Assembly: GCF_013114835.1 (NCBI RefSeq)
Contig: NZ_JAAVLW010000003.1
Span: 434,001 to 498,000 of the forward strand
DNA: 64,000 nt
Origin: Bradyrhizobium archetypum
GTDB lineage: Bacteria; Pseudomonadota; Alphaproteobacteria; Rhizobiales; Xanthobacteraceae
Direction: 5' to 3'
The notes below the pieces were generated by a model. It was not told where the DNA came from, did not search any database, and worked only from the letters and a program-made list of their open reading frames with translations. Of this stretch, positions 43,466 through 52,827 are shown piece by piece; positions within the stretch are counted from its first letter, which is position 1, and every line of letters starts with the position of its first letter. The translations under genes were made by a program, and so were the position numbers.

Positions 43466-43544
43466 GTCGTTCCGGGGCGTGCGTAGCACGAGCCCGGAAC
43501 CTCGAGATTCCGGGTTCGATGCTGCGGCATCGTCCCGGAATGAC
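43466..43544. repeat. Palindromic repeat, GTC(G/A)TTCCGGGG family
   Basis: GTCGTTCCGGGGCGTGCG at the left, CCCGGAACCTCGAGATTCCGGG in the middle and CGTCCCGGAATGAC at the right. It sits in the 128-base gap between pimF and pimA, inside the presumed operon. Confidence 0.78.
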
Positions 43545-43571
43545 GACCTCTAGAATCCTGCGAGCGGCGGC

Positions 43572-45245
43572 ATGACCCACCCTGGCGAGCAGTTCTATCC
43601 GCAAGGCGTCCGCTGGGACGAGCCAATCGCACGCGGCACGCTGCCGAATCTGTTATCGACCGCCGCCGCCGAATTTGGTTCGCGCCCGGCGATCGAATTT
43701 CGCGAACGGCCGATCAGCTATGCCGAACTCGAGGACAAGGTTGAGGTTGCCGCGAGCGCCTTCCTGCGCGCGGGCTATGGCCGCGATAAATCCGTGGCTC
43801 TCTTCCTTGGCAACACACCGGATCATCCCGTCAATTTCTTCGGCGCCTTGAAGGCGGGCGCGCGCCTCGTGCATCTGTCGCCGCTCGACGGCGAGATCGC
43901 GCTGTCGCACAAGCTCAGCGACTCCGGTGCCCGCGTCATCGTCACCAGCAATCTGTCGGCGCTGCTGCCGACCGCGCTGAAACTCCTCGACAAGGGCCTG
44001 GTCGACAGGCTGATCGTCTGCGAAGACGACGACTGGGGCAGGATCGGCACGCCGCAGACGCCGCTGCCGAGCAATCCAGCCATCATCACCTACCGGCAGT
44101 TCGTGGACGGGGTCAGCAAGCCGGACGCTTGGCCTGCCATCGACGTGGATGACGTTGCCCTGCTGCAATACACCGGCGGTACCACAGGCTTGCCGAAGGG
44201 CGCCATGCTCAGCCACGGCAATCTCACAGCGGCAGTCTCGATCTACGACATCTGGGGCAGGCCGGAGCGGCTCAAGCGCAATGCTATCGAACGCGTGATC
44301 TGCGTGCTGCCCCTGTTCCACATCTTTGCGCTCACGGTGGTGATGCTCTCCTCGCTTCGCCACGGCAATCTGGTCTCGCTGCACCAGCGTTTCGATGTCG
44401 AGGCCGTGATGCGCGATATCGAAGTCAAGCGCGCCACCATTTTTCCCGGTGTGCCCACGATGTGGATCGCCATCGCGGCGCTGCCCGATCTCAACAAGCG
44501 CGATTTCTCGTCGCTGCGCACCGCCGGCTCGGGCGGCGCGCCGCTGCCGATGGAAGTCGCAAGGATTTTTGAGCGCAAGGTCGGCATGAAGCTGCGAAGC
44601 GGCTGGGGCATGACCGAGACATCCCCGGCGGGCACGGCACATCCGGAAGACGGACCGGACAAGCCGGGTTCGGTTGGGGTGATGCTGCCCGGCATTGAGA
44701 TCGACGTGGTGTCGCTTGAAGACCCGACGAAGGTGCTGCCCGTCGGCGAGACCGGCGAAATCCGCATCAGGGGGCCGAACGTCACCAAGGGCTACTGGAA
44801 TTTGCCGAAGGCAACCGCCGAGGCTTTCGTTGGCGATCGCTTCCTTACCGGCGATATCGGCTACATGGACGCCGACGGCTATTTCTACCTGGTCGACCGC
44901 AAGAAGGACATGATCATCTCCGGCGGGTTCAACGTCTATCCGCAGATGATCGAGCAGGCCATCTACACCCACCCGTCGGTGCAGGAAGTCATCGTGATCG
45001 GCATCCCCGACGATTACCGCGGCAAGTCGGCGAAAGCCTTCATCACGCTGCGCGCGGGTGCCCAGCCGTTCACCATCGATGAACTGCGCAGCTTCCTCGC
45101 GGGCAAGCTCGGCAAACACGAACTGCCGACCGCCGTCGAGTTCGCTGCGGAATTGCCGCGCACGCCGGTCGGCAAGCTGTCGCGCCACGAATTGCGCCAG
45201 CAGCAGAAGGCGCTTCAAGCAGCCCACGGAAAGAACGTCGCTTAG
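43572..45245 (+). CDS. pimA: Dicarboxylate-CoA ligase (PimA-like, AMP-binding)
   Basis: 557 residues, normal for this ligase. The phosphate loop YTGGTTGLPKGAMLSH (about 206), adenine motif GWGMTETSPAGT (about 344), GDIGYMDADGYFYLVDRKKDMIISGGFNVYPQMIE (hinge and A8 region), and the catalytic Lys near TPVGKLSRHELR at the C-terminus are all present. It adds CoA to a carboxylic acid with ATP. PimA of R. palustris activates pimelate and other straight dicarboxylates and fatty acids; that name is given here from gene order and overall look. Confidence 0.9.
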   Translation: MTHPGEQFYPQGVRWDEPIARGTLPNLLSTAAAEFGSRPAIEFRERPISYAELEDKVEVAASAFLRAGYGRDKSVALFLGNTPDHPVNFFGALKAGARLVHLSPLDGEIALSHKLSDSGARVIVTSNLSALLPTALKLLDKGLVDRLIVCEDDDWGRIGTPQTPLPSNPAIITYRQFVDGVSKPDAWPAIDVDDVALLQYTGGTTGLPKGAMLSHGNLTAAVSIYDIWGRPERLKRNAIERVICVLPLFHIFALTVVMLSSLRHGNLVSLHQRFDVEAVMRDIEVKRATIFPGVPTMWIAIAALPDLNKRDFSSLRTAGSGGAPLPMEVARIFERKVGMKLRSGWGMTETSPAGTAHPEDGPDKPGSVGVMLPGIEIDVVSLEDPTKVLPVGETGEIRIRGPNVTKGYWNLPKATAEAFVGDRFLTGDIGYMDADGYFYLVDRKKDMIISGGFNVYPQMIEQAIYTHPSVQEVIVIGIPDDYRGKSAKAFITLRAGAQPFTIDELRSFLAGKLGKHELPTAVEFAAELPRTPVGKLSRHELRQQQKALQAAHGKNVA

Positions 45246-45276
45246 CCGGATTGTAATTCGCTCACAGGAGGATCCG

Positions 45277-46467
45277 ATGGATCTCGCTTTCAGCAAGGAA
45301 GAAATCGCGTTTCGTGAAGAAGTCAGGGCCTTCTTCCGGGACAACGTGCCGCCGGAGACGCGGCGCAAGATGGTCGAGGGCCGTCATCTCTCCAAGGAGG
45401 AGATGATCACCTGGTGGCGCATCCTCAACAAGAAGGGCTGGGGCGTCTCGCACTGGCCGAAGGAATATGGCGGCACGGTGTGGAGCTCGGTGCAGCACTA
45501 TATCTTCAACGAAGAGCTGCAGATGCATCCGGCGCCGGCGCCGCTCGCCTTCGGCGTCAGCATGGTTGGCCCGGTCATCTATACCTTCGGCAACGAAGCG
45601 CAGAAGAAATATTATCTGCCGCGCATCGCCAATGTCGACGACTGGTGGTGCCAGGGCTTTTCCGAGCCGGGCTCGGGATCGGACCTCGCCTCGCTGAAGA
45701 CGAAAGCCGAGCGCAAGGGCGATAAATACATCATCAACGGCCAGAAGACCTGGACCACACTGGCCCAGCACGCCGACATGATCTTCTGCCTCTGCCGCAC
45801 CGACACCACTGCGAAGAAGCAGATGGGCATCTCCTTCATCGTCTTCAGCATGAAGTCGAAAGGCGTCACCGTGCGCCCGATCGAGACCATCGACGGCGGC
45901 CATGAGGTCAACGAAGTGTTCTTCGACGACGTCGAGGTGCCGGTCGAAAACCTGATCGGCGAGGAGAACAAGGGCTGGGACTACGCAAAATTCCTGCTCG
46001 GCAATGAGCGTACCGGCATCGCCCGCGTCGGCGTCTCCAAGGAACGGCTGCGTCGGATCAAGGAGCTCGCCTCCAAGGTCGAACAGAACGGCAAGCCGGT
46101 GATCGAGGACCAGGGTTTCCGCGAGAAGCTCGCGGCCTGCGAGATCGAGCTGAAGGCGCTCGAACTCACCCAGCTCCGCGTCGTCGCCGACGAGGGCAAG
46201 CACGGCAAGGGCAAGCCCAATCCGGCGTCATCGGTGCTGAAGATCAAGGGCTCGGAAATCCAGCAGACCACCACCGAGCTTCTGATGGAAGTGATCGGCC
46301 CGTTCGCGGCTCCTTACGACGAGCACGGCGACGATGGCTCCAACGAGGCCATGGACTGGACCGCCCAGATCGCGCCGAGCTACTTCAACAACCGCAAGGT
46401 TTCGATCTACGGCGGCTCCAACGAGATCCAGCGCAACATCATCACCAAGGCGGTGCTGGGGCTTTGA
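45277..46467 (+). CDS. pimC: Acyl-CoA dehydrogenase, large subunit (PimC-like)
   Basis: 396 residues from the ATG at 45277, behind CAGGAGGATCCG. FAD-binding segments WCQGFSEPGSGSDLASLKTKAERKGDKYIINGQKTWTT and the C-terminal SIYGGSNEIQRNII are typical. The usual catalytic Glu position before GxS is Gly here, but Glu244 in LLGNERTGIARVG lies where isovaleryl-CoA and long-chain dehydrogenases keep their base. It probably forms a heteromer with the product of 46614-47753. 31 bases after pimA. Confidence 0.92.
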   Translation: MDLAFSKEEIAFREEVRAFFRDNVPPETRRKMVEGRHLSKEEMITWWRILNKKGWGVSHWPKEYGGTVWSSVQHYIFNEELQMHPAPAPLAFGVSMVGPVIYTFGNEAQKKYYLPRIANVDDWWCQGFSEPGSGSDLASLKTKAERKGDKYIINGQKTWTTLAQHADMIFCLCRTDTTAKKQMGISFIVFSMKSKGVTVRPIETIDGGHEVNEVFFDDVEVPVENLIGEENKGWDYAKFLLGNERTGIARVGVSKERLRRIKELASKVEQNGKPVIEDQGFREKLAACEIELKALELTQLRVVADEGKHGKGKPNPASSVLKIKGSEIQQTTTELLMEVIGPFAAPYDEHGDDGSNEAMDWTAQIAPSYFNNRKVSIYGGSNEIQRNIITKAVLGL

Positions 46468-46473
46468 TGTGAC

Positions 46474-46569
46474 GTCGTTCCGGGGCGCGCGCCAGCGCGA
46501 ACCCGGAACCTCGAGATTCTGGAAACAGAGATTCCGGGTCCACGCGCAAGAGCGCGTGCCCGGAATGAC
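46474..46569. repeat. Palindromic repeat, GTC(G/A)TTCCGGGG family
   Basis: GTCGTTCCGGGGCGCGCG at the left and GTGCCCGGAATGAC at the right, with ACCTCGAGATTCTGG and AGAGATTCCGGGT inside. It starts 6 bases after the pimC stop, in the 146-base gap before pimD. Confidence 0.78.
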
Positions 46570-46613
46570 GAACGGATAGACGCGTGTAAAGCGTCTCAAG
46601 GCAGGAAAAGAAC

Positions 46614-47753
46614 ATGGATTTTGATTTGTCCGAGGAGCAGCGCCTTCTCAAGGAAAGCATCGACGGTCTGTTGACCGACTCCTACGATTTCGAGGCGCGC
46701 AAGAAGTACCAGAAAGAAAAGGGCGGGTGGAGCAAGGCCGTCTGGGGCAAGCTGGCCGAGCAGGGCTTGCTGGGCCTGCCGTTCGCGGAAGCCGATGGCG
46801 GCTTCGGCGCCGGCGCGGTCGAGACCATGATCGTGATGGAAGCGCTCGGCAAGGCGCTGGTGCTGGAGCCGTATTTGGCAACCGTGGTGATCGGCGGCGG
46901 CTTCCTGCGCCATGGTGGCTCGACCGAACAGAAGGCCGCGCACATCCCCGGCATCATCGACGGCAGCAAGACCTTTGCCTTTGCGCAGCTCGAGAAGAAC
47001 TCGCGCTACGATCTCGCCGACGTCTCGACCACGGCCAAGAAGAAGGGATCGGGGTGGGTCATCGATGGCGAAAAATTCGTCGTGCTCAACGGTGAAAACG
47101 CCGACACCTTGATCGTGACCGCGCGCACGAAAGGTGGCCGGCGTGACAGGGCCGGCATCGGCGCGTTCATCGTGCCGGCGGATGCCAAGGGCGTCACCCG
47201 CAAGGGCTATCCGACCCAGGACGGGCTGCATGCCGCCGACATCACCTTCACCGGCGTCGAAGTCGGTAGCGACGCCGCAATCGGCGATCCCGAGAACGGC
47301 CTGCCGCTGATCGAGCGCGTGGTGGACGAGGCCCGCACCGCGATGTGCGCGGAAGCGGTCGGCGCGATGGATGAATCGCTGAAGACCACGGTGGAATATC
47401 TCAAGACACGCAAGCAGTTCGGCGTGCCGATCGGTAGCTTCCAGACCCTGCAGCACCGCGCCGCGGACATGTTCGTGGCGCTGGAGCAGGCCCGCAGCAT
47501 GTCGATGTTCGCGACCATGGCGGCCGATTTCGACGATGCGAAAGAGCGCGCGACCGCGGTCGCGGCTGCCAAGGTGCAGATCGGCAAGTCCGGCAAGTTC
47601 ATCGGGCAGCAATCGATCCAGCTTCACGGCGGCATTGGCATGACCCAGGAAGCCAAGATCGGCCACTATTTCAAGCGGCTGACCATGATCGAAAACACGT
47701 TCGGCGATACCGACTACCACCTCCGCCGCGTCGCGGAAGGCGGGTTGGTCTGA
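46614..47753 (+). CDS. pimD: Acyl-CoA dehydrogenase, small subunit (PimD-like)
   Basis: 379 residues behind AAGGCAGGAAAAGAAC. The N-terminal MDFDLSEEQRLLKESIDGLL and the C-terminal QSIQLHGGIGMTQEAKIGHYFKRLTMIENTFGDTDYHLRR are of the acyl-CoA dehydrogenase fold. Neither usual catalytic-Glu site is clearly filled: the late site reads NTFGDTD and the helix-G site reads VVDEARTAMCAEAVG. It is likely the FAD-binding, non-catalytic partner in a heterotetramer with PimC, as in paired dehydrogenases of steroid metabolism (inference). Confidence 0.9.
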   Translation: MDFDLSEEQRLLKESIDGLLTDSYDFEARKKYQKEKGGWSKAVWGKLAEQGLLGLPFAEADGGFGAGAVETMIVMEALGKALVLEPYLATVVIGGGFLRHGGSTEQKAAHIPGIIDGSKTFAFAQLEKNSRYDLADVSTTAKKKGSGWVIDGEKFVVLNGENADTLIVTARTKGGRRDRAGIGAFIVPADAKGVTRKGYPTQDGLHAADITFTGVEVGSDAAIGDPENGLPLIERVVDEARTAMCAEAVGAMDESLKTTVEYLKTRKQFGVPIGSFQTLQHRAADMFVALEQARSMSMFATMAADFDDAKERATAVAAAKVQIGKSGKFIGQQSIQLHGGIGMTQEAKIGHYFKRLTMIENTFGDTDYHLRRVAEGGLV

Positions 47754-47760
47754 GCCACAT

Positions 47761-47873
47761 CGTCATTGCGGGGCACGATGTTGCCCCGTCATTGCGAGCG
47801 TAGCGAAGCAATCCATAGCGCCGCGCAGGTGACAGATGGATCGCTTCGTCGCTTGCGCTCCTCGCAATGACGG
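47761..47873. repeat. Palindromic repeat, GTCATTGCGAG family
   Basis: A short GTCATTGCGGGGC / GCCCCGTCATTGC pair is followed by the main element from 47788, with ends GTCATTGCGAGC and GCTCCTCGCAATGACG and inner GCGAAGCAATCCAT / ATGGATCGCTTCGTCGC. Sister of 15033-15154 but without the 39-bp module. It lies between pimD and the SDR gene. Confidence 0.8.
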
Positions 47874-47900
47874 GGAGCGAGTCAGGGAGAGAAAACAACA

Positions 47901-48674
47901 ATGAAAAACACCCCATTCGATCTCACCGGGAAAGTCGCCGTCATCACCGGCTCCAGCCGCGGCATCGGCCGCTCCTCAGCGGAATTGCTCGCCAAGCTCG
48001 GCGCCAAGGTCGTGATCTCCAGCCGCAAGGCGGACGCCTGCCACGAGGTCGCCGAAGGCATCAAGAAGGCTGGCGGCGACGCCCATGTCATCCCCTGCAA
48101 CATCTCGCGCCGCGAGGAAGTCGAGGCGCTGATCGCAGGGACGACAAAGCACTACGGCAAGGTCGACATCCTCGTCTGCAACGCCGGGGTGAATCCGTAT
48201 TACGGCCCGCTGCTCGATATTAAGGACGAGGCCTTCGACAAGATCATGGGCAGTAATGTCAAGAGCAACATCTGGCTCTGCGCGCTGGCGATCCCGCAGA
48301 TGGCCGAGCGCGGCAACGGCTCGGTCGTGATCATCTCCTCGATCGGCGGGCTGCGCGGCTCGACTGTGATCGGCGCCTACGGCATCTCGAAGGCGGCGGA
48401 TTTTGCGCTCTGCCGCAGCCTCGCCGGCGAATGGGGCCCGAGAGGCGTCCGCGTCAATTGCGTCGCGCCGGGCCTCGTCAAAACCGATTTCGCCCGCGCG
48501 CTGTGGGAAGACGCCGAAAACCTCAAGCGCCGCACCGCCACCACGCCGCTGCGCCGGATCGGCGAGCCCGACGAGATCGCCGGTGCGGTGGCTTACCTGG
48601 CTTCCGACGCCTCCACCTTCATGACGGGACAGACGATCGTGGTCGATGGTGGCGTAACGACCGCGGCCACGTGA
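47901..48674 (+). CDS. SDR-family oxidoreductase (FabG-like)
   Basis: 257 residues. Cofactor motif VAVITGSSRGIGRSSAELLAKLG, NAG motif VCNAGVNPYYGPL, catalytic Ser in IISSIGGLRGS and YGISKAAD with the Tyr-Lys pair (about 155-159), plus the glycine-rich C-terminal MTGQTIVVDGGVTT. Most likely a 3-oxoacyl or hydroxyacyl reductase/dehydrogenase. It follows pimD on the same strand after 147 bases and a repeat, so it may be part of the acyl-CoA operon. The pimB-type thiolase and pimE expected in this locus are not seen. Confidence 0.9.
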   Translation: MKNTPFDLTGKVAVITGSSRGIGRSSAELLAKLGAKVVISSRKADACHEVAEGIKKAGGDAHVIPCNISRREEVEALIAGTTKHYGKVDILVCNAGVNPYYGPLLDIKDEAFDKIMGSNVKSNIWLCALAIPQMAERGNGSVVIISSIGGLRGSTVIGAYGISKAADFALCRSLAGEWGPRGVRVNCVAPGLVKTDFARALWEDAENLKRRTATTPLRRIGEPDEIAGAVAYLASDASTFMTGQTIVVDGGVTTAAT

Positions 48675-48676
48675 TC

Positions 48677-48841
48677 TTACCCTCCCCTGGAGGGGGAGGG
48701 TCGACTCATATTGAGCGCAGCGAAAATATGAGACAGGGTGGGGTGATCTCTCCACTCGGGCACTGTCGGATGTGGAGAGACCGTCACCCCACCCCGCCGC
48801 TCATTTCATGAGCGTCGACCCTCCCCCTCCAGGGGAGGGTG
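48677..48841. repeat. Large palindromic repeat (CCCTCCCC family)
   Basis: Outer CCCTCCCCTGGAGGGGGAGGGTCGACTCAT pairs with ATGAGCGTCGACCCTCCCCCTCCAGGGGAGGG, and ACAGGGTGGGGTGA with TCACCCCACCCCG; a shorter GGTGATCTCTCCAC / GTGGAGAGACC pair lies inside. It is the longest hairpin in the window and could end transcription of the SDR gene. Confidence 0.8.
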
Positions 48842-48935
48842 AACATGCGGCCACAGTTCCACCCATATTGACCTTCGCCGCCCAATCGGATTGCCTCTCC
48901 GGTAGCCAACGAAACTTCCCGGGGAAGCAAACGTC

Positions 48936-50438
48936 ATGTCCTTTGTGCTGGCCATCGATCAGGGCACCACGTCCTCGCGCGCCATCGTGTTCCGCAGCGA
49001 CATTTCCATCGCGGCCACCGCGCAGCAGGAATTCCCGCAGCACTTTCCGGCCTCCGGCTGGGTCGAGCACGAGCCGGAGGACATCTGGACCTCGACAGTA
49101 GCGGTCTGCCGCGCCGCGCTGGAGAAGGCCGGCCTCAAGGCCAAGGACATCGCCGCGATCGGCATCACCAACCAGCGCGAGACCACGGTGGTTTGGGACC
49201 GCGCCACCGGGCAGGCCGTGCACCGCGCCATCGTTTGGCAGGACCGCCGCACCGCCGACATCTGCGCCAAGCTCAAGGCCGAGGGCCACGAGCCCGCGAT
49301 CTCGGCCAAGACCGGGTTGATCATCGATCCCTATTTCTCCGGAACGAAGGTCGCCTGGATCCTCGACCATGTGCCGGGCGCGCGCGAGCGCGCTGGCCGC
49401 GGCGAACTGATGTTCGGCACCGTTGATTGCTATCTGCTGTGGCGGCTGACCGCCGGCAAGGTGCACGCCACCGACGCCACCAACGCTTCCCGCACGCTGC
49501 TGTTCAACATCCATACCGGCGAGTGGGATGAAGATCTTTTAGAACTGCTCCGCGTGCCGCGCTCGATGTTGCCGGAAGTGAAAGACTCCTCCGCCAAATT
49601 CGGCGACAGCGTGGCTGATCTGTTCGGCGGCTCGATCCCGATTGCCGGTATCGCCGGCGACCAGCAGGCCGCGACCATCGGCCAGGCCTGCTTCACGCCC
49701 GGCATGATCAAGTCGACCTACGGCACCGGCTGCTTTGCGCTGCTCAATACCGGCACGACGCCGGTTGCGTCGAAGAACAAGCTGCTCACCACCATCGCCT
49801 ATCAACTGAACGGCAAACGCACTTACGCCCTCGAAGGCTCGATCTTCGTCGCCGGAAGCGCGGTGCAATGGCTCCGCGACGGGCTTGGCGTCATCAAGCA
49901 GGCGTCCGAAACCGGCCCGCTTGCCGACAAATCCGATTCCATGCAGAGCGTCTATCTGGTGCCGGCTTTCGTCGGCCTCGGTGCACCCTACTGGAATCCG
50001 CGGGTGCGCGGCGCGCTGTTCGGCCTGACCCGCAACACCGGCCCCGCTGAACTTGCTCATGCGGCGCTGGAAAGCGTCTGCTACCAGACCTTCGACCTCT
50101 GGGCCGCGATGCGCGCCGACTGGCCGGACGCGACCGCCGCCAACATCGTGCTTCGCGTCGACGGCGGCATGACCGCCTCCGACTGGACCATGCAACGGCT
50201 CGCCGATCTGCTCGACGCTCCCGTCGATCGCCCGATGATTCAGGAGACGACGGCGCTCGGCGCCGCCTATCTCGCGGGGCTATTTGCCGACGTCTATCCC
50301 GAGCCCGCGAAATTCGCCGACAATTGGCGGCTGGAACACCGCTTCAAGCCGAATATGAGCAAGGCAACGCGTGAGCGCAAGCTCGCGGGCTGGGCGAGGG
50401 CGGTGAAGGGCGTGCTGGCGAGCGATGAGGGGGAGTAG
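48936..50438 (+). CDS. glpK: Glycerol kinase
   Basis: 500 residues, the usual length. FGGY-family motifs are visible: [19 protein letters not shown] at the N-terminus, [30 protein letters not shown] near 75-105, [33 protein letters not shown] near 155-190, and [37 protein letters not shown]. It phosphorylates glycerol to sn-glycerol 3-phosphate. It starts after the large repeat, so it is a separate unit; the acetyltransferase gene follows after 6 bases. Confidence 0.96.
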   Translation: MSFVLAIDQGTTSSRAIVFRSDISIAATAQQEFPQHFPASGWVEHEPEDIWTSTVAVCRAALEKAGLKAKDIAAIGITNQRETTVVWDRATGQAVHRAIVWQDRRTADICAKLKAEGHEPAISAKTGLIIDPYFSGTKVAWILDHVPGARERAGRGELMFGTVDCYLLWRLTAGKVHATDATNASRTLLFNIHTGEWDEDLLELLRVPRSMLPEVKDSSAKFGDSVADLFGGSIPIAGIAGDQQAATIGQACFTPGMIKSTYGTGCFALLNTGTTPVASKNKLLTTIAYQLNGKRTYALEGSIFVAGSAVQWLRDGLGVIKQASETGPLADKSDSMQSVYLVPAFVGLGAPYWNPRVRGALFGLTRNTGPAELAHAALESVCYQTFDLWAAMRADWPDATAANIVLRVDGGMTASDWTMQRLADLLDAPVDRPMIQETTALGAAYLAGLFADVYPEPAKFADNWRLEHRFKPNMSKATRERKLAGWARAVKGVLASDEGE

Positions 50439-50444
50439 CGTCGG

Positions 50445-51041
50445 ATGATCCTGCCCGACGGTTGTTCCGACATTCCCGCCGGCAAGGTCGTCGCCATCGT
50501 CACGCATCTGGAGATGACCGCACGCCCCGCGCCGCGTCCCGATCCGCCCGGCGGCTGGTCGCTGCGCCGGGTGGAGATGCCGCCGCTCGACTGGTTTCGC
50601 GATCTCTATCGCCGAGTCGGCGAGGAATGGCTGTGGGTTTCACGGATCAGGATGGCGAATGCCGAACTTGCGTCTCACCTGCATTCACCGCGGCTCGAAG
50701 TCTATGCGCTGGTTGATGCTGGCGGCGAGGAGGAGGGCCTGCTTGAACTCGATTTCCGCGAGCCCGGCCAATGCGAAATCGTCATGTTCGGCATCACGGC
50801 AAAACTGGTCGGCACCGGCGCCGGCCGCTGGTTGATGAACCGCGCGCTGGAGATCGCCTGGGCGCGCCCGATCGAGCGCCTCTGGCTGCACACATGCACC
50901 TTCGACCACCCCGCCGCGCTCGCGTTCTATCAGCGCTCCGGCTTTCGCGCCTGCCGTCGGCAGATCGAGGTGACAGACGATCCGCGGCTCGACGGCACCG
51001 TGCCGCGCGATGTGGCGAAGCATGTGCCGCTGATTGAGTGA
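50445..51041 (+). CDS. GNAT-family N-acetyltransferase
   Basis: 198 residues. The acetyl-CoA site reads CEIVMFGITAKLVGTGAGRWLMNRALEIAW, followed by LWLHTCTFDHPAALAFYQRSGFRACRRQIEV, where the FY...GF pair is typical of GNAT. A later in-frame ATG (50514) could be the true start. It starts 6 bases after glpK and is likely cotranscribed. Substrate unknown. Confidence 0.85.
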   Translation: MILPDGCSDIPAGKVVAIVTHLEMTARPAPRPDPPGGWSLRRVEMPPLDWFRDLYRRVGEEWLWVSRIRMANAELASHLHSPRLEVYALVDAGGEEEGLLELDFREPGQCEIVMFGITAKLVGTGAGRWLMNRALEIAWARPIERLWLHTCTFDHPAALAFYQRSGFRACRRQIEVTDDPRLDGTVPRDVAKHVPLIE

Positions 51042-51206
51042 GGCGCGAGAGCATCGTTACCATCAGGTCGTCACTCCCGCGAAAGCGGGAGCCAGTAATC
51101 CGGAGCAGTTGAGCCGGGGGATGCCACGCATGATGATGTGACTCCTGAGTTGCAATGCGCGCCAACGTACTTAGGATGAGGCATAGCGCAACCCCGACCC
51201 CGCATG

Positions 51207-51321
51207 TCATGCCCGGACTTGATCCGGGCATCCATCAATCTTCGAAAGAGTCTTTCGAAGAGGATGGATTGCCGGGTCCTCTAACGTGCAGACGCGCTTC
51301 GCGCTTTTGCCCGGCAATGAC
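51207..51321. repeat. Palindromic repeat, GTCATGCCCGG family
   Basis: GTCATGCCCGGACTTGATCCGGGCATCCATC at the left; inner ATCTTCGAAAGAGTC / CTTTCGAAGAGGAT; right side GGATTGCCGGGTCCTC...GCCCGGCAATGACG. It shares its left end with 600-689 and 52828-52910. A smaller hairpin (CTCCCGCGAAAGCGGGAG, 51073-51090) lies upstream in the same gap, which holds no gene. Confidence 0.75.
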
Positions 51322-51332
51322 GAGTAAGCAAT

Positions 51333-51965
51333 ATGATCCTGATCGGCCAATACGACTCCCCCTTCGTCCGCCGTGTCGCTATCGCGATGCGGCTCTACGG
51401 CATCGATTTCGAGCACAGGCCGTGGTCGACCTTCGGCGATGCCGACAACATCGCGGCATATAATCCGCTGCGACGGGTGCCGACGCTGGTGGTGGATAGC
51501 GGCGAAGCGCTGATCGAGAGCGCGATGATCCTGGACTATCTCGACGACCGTGTCGGCCCGGAGAAGGCGATGATCGCGCGCGGCGGCGAGACGCGCTGGA
51601 AGCATCAGCGGATTTGCGCGCTGGCGATGGGACTTGGCGACAAGGGCGTCAGCCTCCTCTACGAGCGGGTGCTGCGCAAGGACAAGCAGCTCGATCTCTG
51701 GGTCGAGCGCTGCAAGGCGCAGATCGCGGGCGTGCTGGAGGTGCTGGAGAAGGAGCGTGCGGCGGTCAGTACGCCGTACTGGTTCGGCGAGCGCGCCGGC
51801 CACGCCGATATCGCGGTCGGCTGCGTGCTGCGCTTCATCGGCGAGGCGCATCCGGAGCTGTTCGACGCCAGCTATCGGGCGCTGAAGGCGCATTCCGCCA
51901 CCTGCGAGGCGCTGCCGCCGTTTCAGGAAATCGTGCAACCGCTGGCGCCGCCGAGCGGCGATTGA
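51333..51965 (+). CDS. Glutathione S-transferase family protein
   Basis: 210 residues. The thioredoxin-like N-terminus MILIGQYDSPFVRRVAIAMRLYGIDFEHRPWSTFGDADNIAAYNPLRRVPTLVVDSGEALIESAMILDYLD (in parts) has the Ser active-site position, the cis-Pro and the ESAMI glutathione-gamma-glutamyl site. The helical C-terminal domain has the AGHADIAVGCVLRFI capping box. It follows the acetyltransferase gene after a repeat and is probably its own unit. Substrate unknown. Confidence 0.9.
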   Translation: MILIGQYDSPFVRRVAIAMRLYGIDFEHRPWSTFGDADNIAAYNPLRRVPTLVVDSGEALIESAMILDYLDDRVGPEKAMIARGGETRWKHQRICALAMGLGDKGVSLLYERVLRKDKQLDLWVERCKAQIAGVLEVLEKERAAVSTPYWFGERAGHADIAVGCVLRFIGEAHPELFDASYRALKAHSATCEALPPFQEIVQPLAPPSGD

Positions 51966-52149
51966 GCTCGCCGACGTCGGACCCAGGCCACGACCGCGGA
52001 GCGTTCTCGTCTTGCCGCGGTCGCTGCGCTCGAACGAGCGGGAGTCCCAGGACAGATCCTACTGTGCATGGGGTTGTTTTCGCGATTTTTGTCAGGACGG
52101 GTGCGGAGCGTCCGGGGGAAGGCGCGCCGCCGGGCGGCCAGCCTCGCTT

Positions 52150-52812
52150 TCAGGCCTTCACCCGCATCGCCGCCGGCGTATCCGGCTGCGCCAGCGGATG
52201 TGCCTTTTCAAATTCCGGCAGCGCCATCGCGGTCTCGAAAATGCGCTTGACGGTTGGATAGGTCGTCAGATTGACCTGCTGGTTCAATGCGACCGTGACA
52301 TGCCCGACCATGCAGATGTCGGCCATGGTCGGCGCGTCCCCATGACCGAATCGGGCGGTGTCCTTGTGGCCGGCGAGATGTCCCTCGAGCGCGGCCAGTG
52401 TCTCCACGATCCAGTGCCGTCGCCATGCCGCCTGCTGCGTGTCGCGCAGATTGAGTTCGTGATCGAGATAGCGCCGCACCCGCGGCGTCAACAGCGGATG
52501 GCCCTCGCATGCGACCATTAGCGCCAGCGCGCGCACGCGGGCGCGGCCGTTGATATCGGCGGGCAGCAGCGGCGGAGACGGATATTTCTCGTCGAGATAT
52601 TCGAGGATGGCGAGCGACTGAAACAGCGTGGTGCCGTCGTCCTCCACCAGCGCGGGCAGCGCCATTTGCGGATTGATCTTCTTGTATTCGGGATCGCGAT
52701 GGGCATTGGCATCGATGTCGACGAAGATCACCTCGGCCGGCACGTTTTTCAGATTGAGCGCGATGCGGACGCGAAAGCTTGCCAGCGATCGCCAGAACGA
52801 GAAGAATTTCAT
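52150..52812 (-). CDS. Zeta-class GST, maleylacetoacetate isomerase-like
   Basis: 220 residues from the ATG at 52812. MKFFSFWRSLASFRVRIALNLKNVPAEVIFVDIDANAHRDPEYKKINPQMALPALVEDDGTTLFQSLAILEYLDEKYP (in parts) has the pattern of maleylacetoacetate isomerases, with the RS-ASFRVRIALNLK start and the QSLAI glutathione site. The enzyme uses glutathione to isomerise maleylacetoacetate in tyrosine/homogentisate breakdown; partner genes hmgA and fahA are absent here. Other zeta-class GST roles are possible. Confidence 0.85.
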   Translation of the reverse strand: MKFFSFWRSLASFRVRIALNLKNVPAEVIFVDIDANAHRDPEYKKINPQMALPALVEDDGTTLFQSLAILEYLDEKYPSPPLLPADINGRARVRALALMVACEGHPLLTPRVRRYLDHELNLRDTQQAAWRRHWIVETLAALEGHLAGHKDTARFGHGDAPTMADICMVGHVTVALNQQVNLTTYPTVKRIFETAMALPEFEKAHPLAQPDTPAAMRVKA

Positions 52813-52827
52813 AGGACATTCTCCGGC

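Noticed and set aside
41293-43632. Very long open frame on the minus strand opposite pimF
   Set aside because: It is the antisense shadow of a GC-rich gene: Arg/His/Ala-rich with no domain, while the plus strand encodes a complete two-domain enzyme.
48677-48841. CRISPR-like array suggested by repeated GC-rich blocks
   Set aside because: The blocks are arms of one inverted repeat, not regularly spaced direct repeats with unique spacers.
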